This document shows, piece after piece, positions 34,482-42,997 of a DNA stretch of 64,000 bases. This DNA is from Streptomyces sp. Ncost-T10-10d (GTDB taxonomy: Bacteria > Actinomycetota > Actinomycetes > Streptomycetales > Streptomycetaceae). The notes under the pieces were generated by a model, which worked only from the letters and a program-made list of their open reading frames with translations, did not search any database and was not told the DNA's origin. The stretch spans positions 1 to 64,000 of the forward strand of contig NZ_FMDF01000217.1 in the NCBI RefSeq assembly GCF_900091955.1. Reading direction: 5' to 3'. The position numbers were made by a program, and so were the translations under genes. Each line of letters starts with the position of its first letter. Position 1 is the stretch's first letter.

Positions 34482-35948
34482 CTACGAGATCGCGCGGCCG
34501 ATCAGATAGACGGCGGGGGCCGCGGCGGTGAGCGGCAGTGCCACACCGGCCGTCATGTGGACGAACCGCGAGGGGTAGTCGTAGCTCGCCACCCGCAACC
34601 CGATCAGTGCGCAACCGCCGGCCGCGAGGCCGAGCAGCGCACCCTTCGTACCGAAGTCGGTGAACGCCCCCGCCGCCGCACCGGCGCCGGCGGCAGCGAG
34701 CAGCGCCACCACGACCGAGGCAGGTCCGGGCAGCGGCAGCGCACGGACGAGCACGGCGACCGCGACGGCCACCCCGCCCACCGTCACCGCGTCCGGGACC
34801 GCCGCGAGATGTCCTGCGGCCAGGACGGAGAGGGCGGCCGACGCGACGGTGGCCATCAGCCCCTGCATCCGCTCGTCGGCGCTCGCGTGGCTGCGCAGCT
34901 GGAGGACCACGGTGAGCAGCACCCAGATGCCGAGGGTGCCGAGGATGGCGGCCGGTCCGTTCTCGCGGCCCGCGGCGAGCAGTGCGATGTCGGCGACGAG
35001 GCCACCGGCGAACGCGAGCGCGATGCCCTGCCGGGCCGGCCACATGCCGTTGAGCCGGAACCAGCCGGCCGCGGTCACGGCCTGGAGCAGCACCAGGGGT
35101 ACGACCAGGGCGTACGACCCGATCGCGGCGCCGAGGGCGAGCAGCAGCCCCAGCCCCGCGGTGATCCCGGCGGGCTGCATACCCGGCGCGATGATCGGCG
35201 AACGGCCCTCGGCGCGGGCGCGCTGGGCATCGGTGATGCGGCTGTTGCCCAGGGTGGTGGGCGCGCTGTAACCGGCGGCGTCGCGCGCGGACGCGGTGGC
35301 GGCCACAGCCGCGTCGGCGGGTGCGGCCGCCCGGACCGGCTCGGCGGCGACGGGCGCGACCGGGGCCTCGGGAGGCAGTGGATAGGAGCCGGAGGCGCCC
35401 CGCGGCTGCGGATGAGGCGGCAGATGACCGGTCTCGGCGGTGGCCGGAACGGGCTGGGCGGGCTGGGCAGGCCGGATGGTCGGCTGGTACTGGGTGTCCC
35501 AGGTCTGGCCCTCCCAGGTCTGGGTGACACCGGGATCCTGCGGGCCGTGTCCGGCGGGCACGGCGGGCTCCTGCATGTGCCCGGTCGGCCACGCGGTTCC
35601 GGGGTTCGCCCGGGGTGCCTGGTTCGGGTCGTACGGGCCGTGCACCTGTTGCGGGGCTCCGTACGGAGCCTGCTGACCGTACGACTGCTGACTGTAGGAA
35701 TCGCCGCCGTAGGGCTGCTGACCGTAGGACTGCTGACCGTAGGACTGGCCGCCGTAGGACTGATCCGCGTACGGCTGGTTTCCGTACGACTGCGCGCCGG
35801 AGGACCGGTCGCCGTACGCCTGCTCCCCGTACGGGGGCGAGGGCTGCTGTCCGTACGGCTGCGCAGGCTGCGGCTCCTGGCCGTTCAGCGGGTCGTACCC
35901 GTAGCCCGGGTCCTGTCCGTACGGATGCTGCTGATCGTTGCTGCTCAT
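34482..35948 (-). CDS. Multi-span membrane protein with Tyr/Gln-rich disordered N-terminus
   Basis: The 488-residue protein has about 270 residues of low-complexity sequence, dominated in the first 90 by repeats of QSYGQQ/PYGxQ type, then Pro/Ala-rich. The C-terminal ~220 residues hold seven or so transmembrane segments (AGITAGLGLLLALGAAIGSY, LVVPLVLLQAVTAAGWF, AIGGTLGIWVLLTV-like, AVTVGGVAVAVAVLVRAL, and others). Between them runs a conserved stretch TDAQRARAEGRSPIIAPG. No transporter family was recognised. The disordered domain is probably cytoplasmic. It lies 10 bp downstream of the MoaD-like gene. Confidence 0.75.
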   Translation of the reverse strand: MSSNDQQHPYGQDPGYGYDPLNGQEPQPAQPYGQQPSPPYGEQAYGDRSSGAQSYGNQPYADQSYGGQSYGQQSYGQQPYGGDSYSQQSYGQQAPYGAPQQVHGPYDPNQAPRANPGTAWPTGHMQEPAVPAGHGPQDPGVTQTWEGQTWDTQYQPTIRPAQPAQPVPATAETGHLPPHPQPRGASGSYPLPPEAPVAPVAAEPVRAAAPADAAVAATASARDAAGYSAPTTLGNSRITDAQRARAEGRSPIIAPGMQPAGITAGLGLLLALGAAIGSYALVVPLVLLQAVTAAGWFRLNGMWPARQGIALAFAGGLVADIALLAAGRENGPAAILGTLGIWVLLTVVLQLRSHASADERMQGLMATVASAALSVLAAGHLAAVPDAVTVGGVAVAVAVLVRALPLPGPASVVVALLAAAGAGAAAGAFTDFGTKGALLGLAAGGCALIGLRVASYDYPSRFVHMTAGVALPLTAAAPAVYLIGRAIS

Positions 35949-35958
35949 GTTCTGCGGT

Positions 35959-36213
35959 TCACCCTCCTGCGAACGGCGGGAGCACCTCGACCGTGCCGCC
36001 CTCGGCAAGGCGTACGGTCTCATGACTGCGGGTCCCCACGGGGGCACCGTCGATGAGGAACGAGCACCTTTGCAGCACTCGGGTGAGCTCACCGGGGTGC
36101 CGCTCACGCACCGCGTCGAGCGCCTCGGCGAGGGTCGCGGCTGTGTACGGCTCCTCCGCGGTCCCGGCGGCGGCCTTGGCGGCGGCCCAGTAGCGGATCG
36201 TTCCCGCAGGCAT
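35959..36213 (-). CDS. MoaD/ThiS family sulfur carrier protein
   Basis: The 84-residue ubiquitin-like protein starts MPAGTIRYWAAAKAAAGTAE, chosen because AGAGGA precedes the ATG at 36213 by 8 nt; an ATG 24 bases upstream is possible. It ends in VEVLPPFAGG, the C-terminal Gly-Gly that is adenylated and thiocarboxylated by a MoeB/ThiF-type enzyme. It could serve molybdopterin, thiamine or another sulfur-dependent pathway; no activating enzyme is in the window. Confidence 0.9.
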   Translation of the reverse strand: MPAGTIRYWAAAKAAAGTAEEPYTAATLAEALDAVRERHPGELTRVLQRCSFLIDGAPVGTRSHETVRLAEGGTVEVLPPFAGG

Positions 36214-36254
36214 GGCGGCGTTCCTCTCGTCTCGCATCAGCTGTCCATCATGAA

Positions 36255-37139
36255 TCACCGCGCCACCGCCCAGTCGCCGATGCGGGTGAGCAAGCTCTCG
36301 TCGGCGGCGTTCTCGGCATGGCCCATGCCGCGCTCCAGCCACAGCTCGGCGCCGTCGCCCGCCGCGTCCGCCAGCATCCGGGGGTGGTCCAGCGGAAAGT
36401 ACGGGTCCTGGTCGCCGTGCACGATCAGCAGCGGGGCCGGGGCGATCAGCCCGGCCGCCTCGACCGGCGGGAGCGGCACCGGATTCCAGTCGTTCCGGTC
36501 GATCCGGGTGCGGAACCCGTAGTGGCCGACCAGCCGGCCGACGGGCCGGGTCACCACCCAGTGCAGGCGGCGCATCGGAGCCGTGCCCCGGTAGTACCAG
36601 CGGGCAGGGGCGCTCACGGTCACCACCGCATCCGCGTGCGCCTCGATGCGCCCCTCGCGCCCCGTAACGCCACCGGCCTCCGCGTCGGCCGTTGATCGTC
36701 CCGTGTACAGCGCCCCGTGCCGCAGCACCACGGAACCGCCCATCGAGAACCCGACGGTCACGATCCGCCGGTGTCCGAGCGCCCGCGCCCACTCCACCGC
36801 AGCCGCCAGATCCAGCACCTCGCGGTCGCCCACCGTCGACCGCCCGCCGGACCCGCCGTGCCCCCGGAAGGAGAACGTGATCACGGCCGCGCGCCGGGCG
36901 AACACCCCCGCGGCACGTCGCACCGCGGGCCGGTCCACCGATCCGGTGAAACCGTGCGCGACCACGATCGCAGTACTGTCGAAGGATGTTTCCGCAGCAG
37001 CTCCGGCATCTGCCGTACACGGCTCGTACACCGCCTCGATACGGACCCCGTCATCGGTCCGCAACGTGGTGCGCAGTGGCCCCGGCGTGATCAAGGGAAC
37101 AGAAGAACTCGGAAATCGCCCCTCGGACACTGAAGTCAT
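36255..37139 (-). CDS. Alpha/beta hydrolase (serine aminopeptidase/lipase type)
   Basis: The 294-residue protein has the catalytic pattern: VVAHGFTGSVDRPAVRR (oxyanion hole), nucleophile elbow VGFSMGGSVVLRHG, acid VHGDQDPYFPLDHP and His in ERGMGHAENA. No signal peptide. The substrate is unknown. It is divergent from glnR, and its ATG lies next to the short promoter-terminator unit at 37146-37193. It is followed by the MoaD-like gene on the same strand. Confidence 0.87.
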   Translation of the reverse strand: MTSVSEGRFPSSSVPLITPGPLRTTLRTDDGVRIEAVYEPCTADAGAAAETSFDSTAIVVAHGFTGSVDRPAVRRAAGVFARRAAVITFSFRGHGGSGGRSTVGDREVLDLAAAVEWARALGHRRIVTVGFSMGGSVVLRHGALYTGRSTADAEAGGVTGREGRIEAHADAVVTVSAPARWYYRGTAPMRRLHWVVTRPVGRLVGHYGFRTRIDRNDWNPVPLPPVEAAGLIAPAPLLIVHGDQDPYFPLDHPRMLADAAGDGAELWLERGMGHAENAADESLLTRIGDWAVAR

Positions 37140-37145
37140 GTGGGC

Positions 37146-37151
37146 TATTCT
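37146..37151 (+). promoter_or_regulatory. -10 box (TATTCT) upstream of glnR
   Basis: TATTCT lies ~285 bp before the glnR start with a G-rich initiation region at about 37155-37158. A weak GGACAC -35 candidate sits 15 bp upstream. If used, transcription would begin right at the base of the hairpin at 37158-37193. Confidence 0.45.
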
Positions 37152-37157
37152 GCTGGG

Positions 37158-37193
37158 AAGAGGATCCGGGCAAAGCAGCCCCCGGGTCCTTTT
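37158..37193 (+). terminator. Promoter-proximal intrinsic terminator or attenuator in the glnR leader
   Basis: Stem AAGAGGATCCGGG paired with CCCGGGTCCTTTT (two G-T wobbles), 10-nt loop CAAAGCAGCC, then a T-rich tail through 37200. It is one of the few terminators here with a clear T-run. It sits immediately downstream of a -10 box, so the expected product is a ~40-nt RNA unless read through into glnR. Confidence 0.6.
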
Positions 37194-37319
37194 GTGCTTT
37201 CCAGGCGTTGTTACGGCGACGTTTCCACAAGCTCAGCGGTCCCGGGGCGCGGGACCGCACCCGTAGAAACCGCAGTGCGAAAGCCAGCACGAAACGTACG
37301 AAGAAGTGCCGCATACTCC

Positions 37320-37337
37320 CCCGGGCCCTGGCCCGGG
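37320..37337 (+). terminator. Second GC-rich hairpin in the glnR leader
   Basis: Perfect 8-bp CCCGGGCC/GGCCCGGG arms with a 2-nt loop, 94 bp before the glnR ATG. There is a smaller hairpin (GGTCCCG-5-CGGGACC) at 37238-37256. Together they make the leader strongly structured. Confidence 0.4.
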
Positions 37338-37430
37338 AGTGCCCCTCTCGCAGGGAACGAGGAGGACCGACGTAATGGGCGAGCGAACCGTGCACGATCA
37401 TCGACCGACGACCCAGGCAGGTGGGCGGCG

Positions 37431-38234
37431 ATGAGTTCACTGCTGCTTCTGACGAATGCCCTTCAACCGTCGACGGAGGTGCTTCCGGCCCTCGGTCTCC
37501 TGCTGCACAGCGTGCGGGTGGCGCCGGCCGAAGGCCCCGCTCTCGTCGACACCCCCGGTGCCGACGTCATCCTGATCGACGGCCGCCGCGATCTGCCGCA
37601 GGTGCGGTCGCTGTGCCAGCTGCTGCGGTCCACCGGACCGGGCTGTCCGCTGATCCTCGTCGTGACGGAGGGCGGCCTCGCGGCCGTCACCGCCGACTGG
37701 GGCATCGACGACGTACTGCTGGACACGGCGGGACCGGCCGAGGTCGAGGCCCGGCTGCGGCTGGCCACCGGTCGGCAGCAGATCAGCGCCGACGATTCCC
37801 CGATGGAGATCCGCAACGGCGATCTGTCGGTCGACGAGGCGACGTACAGCGCGAAGCTCAAGGGCCGGGTCCTGGACCTGACCTTCAAGGAATTCGAACT
37901 GCTCAAATATCTGGCACAGCACCCGGGCCGGGTCTTCACCCGCGCCCAGCTGCTCCAGGAGGTCTGGGGCTACGACTACTTCGGCGGTACTCGGACGGTC
38001 GACGTCCATGTGCGGCGACTGCGCGCCAAGCTCGGCCCCGAACACGAGTCGCTGATCGGTACGGTCCGCAACGTCGGCTACCGCTTCGTCGCACCGGAGA
38101 AGGTGGAGCGTGCCGCCGAGGAGGCCAAGGCGCAGGCCGCGGCGAAGGCAGCCGCCGAACCCGTCATCCGTCCGGAGCATTCGAGCGTGGCCGAGGTCGT
38201 CGAAGAAGCCCCGGTCCGACCTGCCAACCGGTAG
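37431..38234 (+). CDS. glnR: Global nitrogen regulator GlnR (orphan OmpR-type regulator)
   Basis: The 267-residue protein begins MSSLLLLTNALQPSTEVLPA, which matches S. coelicolor GlnR as I recall it almost residue for residue. The receiver-like domain keeps the central Asp (DVILIDGRRD) but lacks the usual acidic pair, consistent with an orphan regulator that works as an unphosphorylated homodimer. The winged helix (about 130-225: LDLTFKEFELLKYLAQHPGR, TRAQLLQEVWGYDYFGGTRT) binds gTnAc-n6-GaAAc boxes in promoters of glnA, amtB, nir and others. The Ala/Glu-rich C-terminal tail is variable. No sensor kinase is adjacent. Confidence 0.95.
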   Translation: MSSLLLLTNALQPSTEVLPALGLLLHSVRVAPAEGPALVDTPGADVILIDGRRDLPQVRSLCQLLRSTGPGCPLILVVTEGGLAAVTADWGIDDVLLDTAGPAEVEARLRLATGRQQISADDSPMEIRNGDLSVDEATYSAKLKGRVLDLTFKEFELLKYLAQHPGRVFTRAQLLQEVWGYDYFGGTRTVDVHVRRLRAKLGPEHESLIGTVRNVGYRFVAPEKVERAAEEAKAQAAAKAAAEPVIRPEHSSVAEVVEEAPVRPANR

Positions 38235-38258
38235 GTCCATCCGCGTAGACTGCCGCGC

Positions 38259-39302
38259 GTGGCCAAGGTGACGCGGGACGATGTGGCGAGACTGGCGGGT
38301 ACGTCGACCGCGGTCGTCAGCTATGTCATCAACAACGGACCCAGGCCGGTCGCCCCGGCCACGCGCGAGCGGGTACTCGCCGCGATCAAGGAGCTGGGCT
38401 ACCGGCCCGACCGGGTTGCCCAGGCCATGGCCTCGCGGCGGACCGACCTCATAGGGATGATCGTGCCGGACGCCCGGCAGCCGTTCTTCGCGGAGATGGC
38501 GCACGCGGTCGAACAGGCCGCCGCCGAGCGCGGGAAAATGGTGCTCGTCGGCAACTCCGACTACCGCGACGAGCGCGAGGTCCACTATCTGCGGGCCTTT
38601 CTCGGCATGCGGGTCTCCGGGCTGATCCTGGTCAGCCAGGGCCCGAGCGAGCGAGCGGCGGCCGAGATCGAAGCATGGGACGCGCGGGTCGTGCTGCTGC
38701 ACGAACGGCCCGAGGCGATCGATGACGTCGCGGTCGTCACGGACGACATCGGCGGTGCCCAGCTCGCCACCCGGCACCTGCTGGAACACGGCAACGAGTA
38801 CGTGGCGTGCCTCGGCGGCATGGAGTCGACCCCGGCGGTCGGCGACCCGGTCGCCGACCATGTCGAGGGCTGGCGCCGTGCGATGCACGAGTCGGGGCGC
38901 TCGACGGAGGGCCGGCTCTTCCAGGCCCCCTACAACCGTTACGACGCCTATCAGGTGGCGCTGAAGCTGCTCGCGGGTCCGGACAGGCCCCCGGCGATCT
39001 TCTGCTCGACGGACGACCAGGCCATCGGTGTGCTGCGGGCAGCGCGCGAGCTGCGGATCGATGTACCCGGGGATCTCGCGGTGGCGGGCTTCGACGACGT
39101 GAAGGAAGCCGGTCTGACCGATCCGCCGCTGACGACGGTCTTCTCGGACCGCCCGGCGATGGCACGGGCGGCCGTGGACCTGGTGCTCGACGACTCGTTG
39201 CGGGTGCAGGGGTCGCGCCGGGAGCGGTTGAAGCAGTTCCCGTCGGCGCTGGTGGTGCGGCGGTCGTGCGGCTGCGGGCAGTCCACGGCCGGGGCCCGAT
39301 AG
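38259..39302 (+). CDS. LacI-family transcriptional regulator
   Basis: The 347-residue protein starts at the GTG at 38259 (MAKVTRDDVARLAGTSTAVV). The HTH and hinge (VSYVINNGPRPVAPATRERV) are standard, followed by a periplasmic-binding-like domain with IGMIVPDARQPFFAEMAHAV and AIFCSTDDQAIGVLRAAREL. The effector is unknown; no sugar genes are adjacent. A TAGACT -10 box ends 7 bp before the GTG, so the mRNA is probably leaderless. It follows glnR by 24 bp. Confidence 0.9.
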   Translation: MAKVTRDDVARLAGTSTAVVSYVINNGPRPVAPATRERVLAAIKELGYRPDRVAQAMASRRTDLIGMIVPDARQPFFAEMAHAVEQAAAERGKMVLVGNSDYRDEREVHYLRAFLGMRVSGLILVSQGPSERAAAEIEAWDARVVLLHERPEAIDDVAVVTDDIGGAQLATRHLLEHGNEYVACLGGMESTPAVGDPVADHVEGWRRAMHESGRSTEGRLFQAPYNRYDAYQVALKLLAGPDRPPAIFCSTDDQAIGVLRAARELRIDVPGDLAVAGFDDVKEAGLTDPPLTTVFSDRPAMARAAVDLVLDDSLRVQGSRRERLKQFPSALVVRRSCGCGQSTAGAR

Positions 39303-39460
39303 GCCCGGCGGCCCGCAGCCGCGCACCTCTTGTCCCTGCCGGGCCGTACCCTCGTACTTCCCGGCGGGCCGCACTCCCTTATATGGGGCATACGAGGTTC
39401 TGCCGGGCTTCTCAGCGCATGCTCAGGCTTCTCTCATCTTCGCCGGACACGCTCTTTGAC

Positions 39461-40585
39461 ATGACAGAGAGCCAGCGCCCGAGCGGCGAGTACCCGATGT
39501 ACCCCTCGTACGGCAACGGTGACGCGTCCTACCCGCCGCCGCCGTCCCACCAGCCCGCGCAGCCGATCGCGACGGGCCCCGGAACCACCGTGTGGCCCGG
39601 CTGGGGCGGCGACGCCGACGGGCACGGCGGAGGCGGGGACGGCGGTTACGGCTCCGGCCTCCCGCAGCCCGCACCCGAGCCTGCCGCGTCCCGGCGCCGG
39701 GCCCGGCGGCCGGTGGCCCTCCTGGTAGCCGTGGCGATCGCGGCGGGGGTCGTCGGTGGCGGTACCGCCACCGTCATCGGCCAGCTCATGGGCAACGACA
39801 CGAACAGCACGGGCAGCGGCGTCGTCCCCGGCACCACCGTCTCGCAGAGCAGCAAGGGCACCGTCGCCGGAGTCGCCCAGGCCGTCTCGCCGATGATCGT
39901 CGAGATCAACGCGACCTCGACCGCGGGCGAGTCCACCGGCTCCGGAGTGGTCATCACGTCCGACGGCGAGGTCGTCACCAACAACCACGTCATCTCCGGC
40001 GCCTCGTCGATCAAGGTGACGCTCAGCACGGGCAGGACGTACAACGCGAAGGTCGTCGGCACCGACGCCGACAAGGACCTCGCACTCATCAAGCTCCAGG
40101 GTGCGAGCGGGCTGAAGACGGCCACGCTGGGCGACTCCTCGGCGGTCGCGGTCGGCGACCAGGTCGTCGCGATCGGCTCGCCGGAGGGCCTCACCGGCAC
40201 CGTCACCAGCGGCATCGTCTCCGCCCTCGACCGCGATGTCACGGTCGCCAAGGAGAACTCCGGCGGCCAGGGACAGGGCGGGCAGGGCGGCGGCGAGCAG
40301 TGGCCGTTCGAGTTCGGCGGCCGGCAGTTCAACGGCGACACCGGCAACTCCACCACCACGTACAAGGCCATCCAGACCGACGCCTCACTCAACCCCGGTA
40401 ACTCCGGTGGCGCGCTCATCAATATGAACGGCGAGATCATCGGCATCAACTCCGCGATGTATTCGGCGAGTTCGTCCGGCGGATCCGGCAGCTCCGGCGC
40501 GGGCAGCGTGGGCCTCGGCTTCGCGATCCCGGTGAACACGCTCAAGGCCGACCTCGGCACCCTGCGGGCCGGCAACAGCTCCTGA
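39461..40585 (+). CDS. HtrA/DegP-like membrane serine protease without PDZ domain
   Basis: The 374-residue protein starts MTESQRPSGEYPMYPSYGNG. A Pro/Gly/Tyr-rich cytoplasmic N-terminus (~80 residues) precedes one transmembrane helix (PVALLVAVAIAAGVVGGGTA) and a trypsin-like domain with catalytic H176 (TNNHVI), D206 (DKDLALI) and S315 (NPGNSGGAL). It ends at about the last barrel strand; the C-terminal PDZ domain of typical HtrA proteins is absent. Such proteases degrade misfolded exported proteins. Same-strand MprAB-like genes follow, as mprAB and pepD do in mycobacteria. ATG at 39420 is an alternative start. Confidence 0.9.
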   Translation: MTESQRPSGEYPMYPSYGNGDASYPPPPSHQPAQPIATGPGTTVWPGWGGDADGHGGGGDGGYGSGLPQPAPEPAASRRRARRPVALLVAVAIAAGVVGGGTATVIGQLMGNDTNSTGSGVVPGTTVSQSSKGTVAGVAQAVSPMIVEINATSTAGESTGSGVVITSDGEVVTNNHVISGASSIKVTLSTGRTYNAKVVGTDADKDLALIKLQGASGLKTATLGDSSAVAVGDQVVAIGSPEGLTGTVTSGIVSALDRDVTVAKENSGGQGQGGQGGGEQWPFEFGGRQFNGDTGNSTTTYKAIQTDASLNPGNSGGALINMNGEIIGINSAMYSASSSGGSGSSGAGSVGLGFAIPVNTLKADLGTLRAGNSS

Positions 40586-40595
40586 GGAGACATTC

Positions 40596-40784
40596 ATGCA
40601 CCATCCGACCGACACCCCCACCGGCCCGGCCGACCTGGCCCTGCCCCTCGCCCTCGTGACGGAACTCGCCGCGGAACCGGCCGCGCGCCGGACCTCCGCG
40701 CCCCGGCGCGCCCCGGAGGTCCGTACCGCCGCGGGCCGCAAGCGCCGGGCCGCGCGACGACGTGCCGCAGCCGTGCGAGGCTGA
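40596..40784 (+). CDS. Small basic protein, function unknown
   Basis: The 62-residue product (MHHPTDTPTGPADLALPLAL...) has an acidic/neutral first half and a strongly basic second half (RKRRAARRRAAAVRG). The ATG follows GAGGAG by 6 nt, 10 bp after the protease stop, so expression in the same operon is likely. The Arg-rich tail could bind nucleic acid or simply reflect codon composition. Support is context and ribosome-binding site only. Confidence 0.5.
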   Translation: MHHPTDTPTGPADLALPLALVTELAAEPAARRTSAPRRAPEVRTAAGRKRRAARRRAAAVRG

Positions 40785-40844
40785 GAGCACGGCAGGCCCC
40801 GCGGCCCGCCCCGGCAGCCCGGAACGAGAAGAGGACAACGAGCG

Positions 40845-41576
40845 ATGAGCCCCGCCGAAGACGATCCGCAACGCATCCTGATCGTCGACGACGAGCCCGC
40901 CGTACGTGAGGCCCTGCAACGCAGTCTCGCGTTCGAGGGGTACGGCACCGAGGTCGCCGTCGACGGTCTCGACGCCCTCGCCAGGGCCGAGTCGTACGCC
41001 CCCGACCTCATCGTCCTCGACATCCAGATGCCGCGGATGGACGGACTGACGGCGGCCCGCAGGCTGCGCTCCGCAGGCACCACCACACCCATCCTGATGC
41101 TCACCGCCCGCGACACCGTCGGCGACCGGGTCACCGGTCTCGACGCGGGCGCCGACGACTACCTGGTCAAGCCGTTCGAACTGGACGAGCTCTTCGCCCG
41201 CATCCGGGCCCTGCTGCGCCGCAGCTCGTACGCGGCCGCGGCGGGCGGCGGCGTCCCCGACGACAATGTGCTGGACTTCGCCGATCTGCGGATGAACCTC
41301 GCCACCCGCGAGGTCACCCGGGGCACGCGCCGGGTCGAGCTGACCCGTACCGAGTTCACCCTGCTGGAGATGTTCCTGGCGCACCCGCGGCAGGTGCTGA
41401 CCCGCGAACAGATCCTCAAGGCGGTGTGGGGCTTCGACTTCGAACCGAGCTCCAACTCCCTGGACGTGTACGTGATGTATCTGCGCCGCAAGACGGAAGC
41501 GGGCGGCGAACCGCGGCTCGTGCACACGGTGCGGGGAGTCGGTTACGCGCTCCGCTCCGGCGGCGGTGACGGATGA
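40845..41576 (+). CDS. OmpR-type response regulator (MprA-like)
   Basis: The 243-residue protein has a receiver domain (ILIVDDEPAVREALQRSLAF; phospho-Asp in DLIVLDIQMPRMDGL; DYLVKPFELDEL) and a winged-helix output (VELTRTEFTLLEMFLAHPRQ, SNSLDVYVMYLRRKTE). It overlaps the histidine kinase by ATGA. Similarity to MprA and position after an HtrA protease suggest an envelope-stress response. Confidence 0.92.
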   Translation: MSPAEDDPQRILIVDDEPAVREALQRSLAFEGYGTEVAVDGLDALARAESYAPDLIVLDIQMPRMDGLTAARRLRSAGTTTPILMLTARDTVGDRVTGLDAGADDYLVKPFELDELFARIRALLRRSSYAAAAGGGVPDDNVLDFADLRMNLATREVTRGTRRVELTRTEFTLLEMFLAHPRQVLTREQILKAVWGFDFEPSSNSLDVYVMYLRRKTEAGGEPRLVHTVRGVGYALRSGGGDG

Positions 41577-42997
41577 CCGGGACCCTGCACCGGCTCCGCG
41601 CCCTGCCGCTGCGCTCCCGGCTCGCGCTGCTGGTGGCGACGGCGGTGGCGATCGCGGTGGCGGCGGTCGCGGCGGCCTGCTGGTTCGCGACGCGGGTCCA
41701 GCTGGAGCAGCAGCTGGACACCTCGCTGCGCAACGTCAAGGTCGACGACGGCTATGTGCAGGACCTGGTCACCGCCTGTACGCACCCCGGCCAGGCGGCC
41801 GCACAGCAGCTCGGCGGGGCATACGTCGTGCAGCTCGTCACCGTGTCCGGGAACACCTGCACCGCTCCCAAGGCGTCACCGATCGGTGTGACCACCGCCG
41901 ACATCGCCGTGGCCGCCGGCCTGCGGGACAACACCCTGCACACGGCCAGGGCCGAGAACGGCAAGAAGATGCGCGTCTACTCCTACACGTACCAGACCCG
42001 CAACCCGGTGCCGGGCCTGCCGCCCAGCAACTTCGCGGTCTCCGTCGCCCGCCCGCTGAGCGAGATCACCGAGCCGCTCGCCACCCTCACGTGGGTCCTC
42101 CTGGTCGTCTCCGGCATCGGCGTCATCGGTGCGGGCGCCGCCGGTCTCTGGGTCGCCCGTACCGGTCTGCGCCCCGTCGACGAGCTCACCGAGGCGGTCG
42201 AGCACGTCGCCCGCACCGAGGACCTCACCGTCCGCATCCCGGTCGAGGGCGAGGACGAGATCGCCCGGCTGTCCAGCTCCTTCAACTCGATGGCCGCGTC
42301 CCTCGCCAGCTCCCGCGACCGTCAGGCCCAGCTGATCGCGGACGCCGGCCACGAACTGCGGACACCGCTGACGTCCCTCCGTACCAACATCGAACTCCTC
42401 GCCCGCAGCGACGACACCGGCCGGGCCATCCCGCCGGACGACCGCAGGGCCCTGATGAAGTCGGTCAAGGCGCAGATGACCGAGCTGGCCTCGCTCATCG
42501 GCGACCTCCAGGAACTGGCCCGCCCCGACGCGGCGGACCCCGGCCCGCTCCAGGTCGTCGCTCTGCACGACATCGCGGACACGGCCCTGGAACGCGCCCG
42601 CCTGCGCGGCCCCGAGCTGACGATCAGGGCGGATCTGACGCCCTGGTACGTACGGGCCGAGCCGGCCGGGCTGGAGCGGGCGGTGGTCAACGTCCTGGAC
42701 AACGCGGTCAAGTTCAGCCCGCCCCGCGGCACGGTCGAGGTCGCGCTGCGCGACGGCGAGCTGACGGTACGGGACCACGGCCCCGGCATCCCTGCCGAGG
42801 AACTCCCCCACGTCTTCGAACGCTTCTGGCGTTCCCCGTCCGCCCGCCAGCTCCCCGGTTCGGGCCTGGGCCTGTCGATCGTCGCCCGCACGGTCCAGCA
42901 GTCGGGCGGCGAGGTCGCCCTGCGTCCGGCGGACGGCGACGGCACGGTGGCGGTGATCCGCCTGCCGGGGGCGCCGCAGCCACCGCCGGGAATGTGA
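41573..42997 (+). CDS. Sensor histidine kinase (MprB-like)
   Basis: The 474-residue kinase has a first transmembrane helix (LALLVATAVAIAVAAVAAAC), an outer sensor domain of ~130 residues (about 45-170), a second helix (WVLLVVSGIGVIGAGAAGLW), a HAMP domain, the H-box AGHELRTPLTSLR, and an ATPase domain with N-box VVNVLDNAVKFS, DHGPGIP and GSGLGLSIVARTV. It would phosphorylate the overlapping response regulator. The outer domain has a single Cys pair (VTACTH and GNTCTAP) that might form a disulfide. Confidence 0.93.
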   Translation: MTGTLHRLRALPLRSRLALLVATAVAIAVAAVAAACWFATRVQLEQQLDTSLRNVKVDDGYVQDLVTACTHPGQAAAQQLGGAYVVQLVTVSGNTCTAPKASPIGVTTADIAVAAGLRDNTLHTARAENGKKMRVYSYTYQTRNPVPGLPPSNFAVSVARPLSEITEPLATLTWVLLVVSGIGVIGAGAAGLWVARTGLRPVDELTEAVEHVARTEDLTVRIPVEGEDEIARLSSSFNSMAASLASSRDRQAQLIADAGHELRTPLTSLRTNIELLARSDDTGRAIPPDDRRALMKSVKAQMTELASLIGDLQELARPDAADPGPLQVVALHDIADTALERARLRGPELTIRADLTPWYVRAEPAGLERAVVNVLDNAVKFSPPRGTVEVALRDGELTVRDHGPGIPAEELPHVFERFWRSPSARQLPGSGLGLSIVARTVQQSGGEVALRPADGDGTVAVIRLPGAPQPPPGM

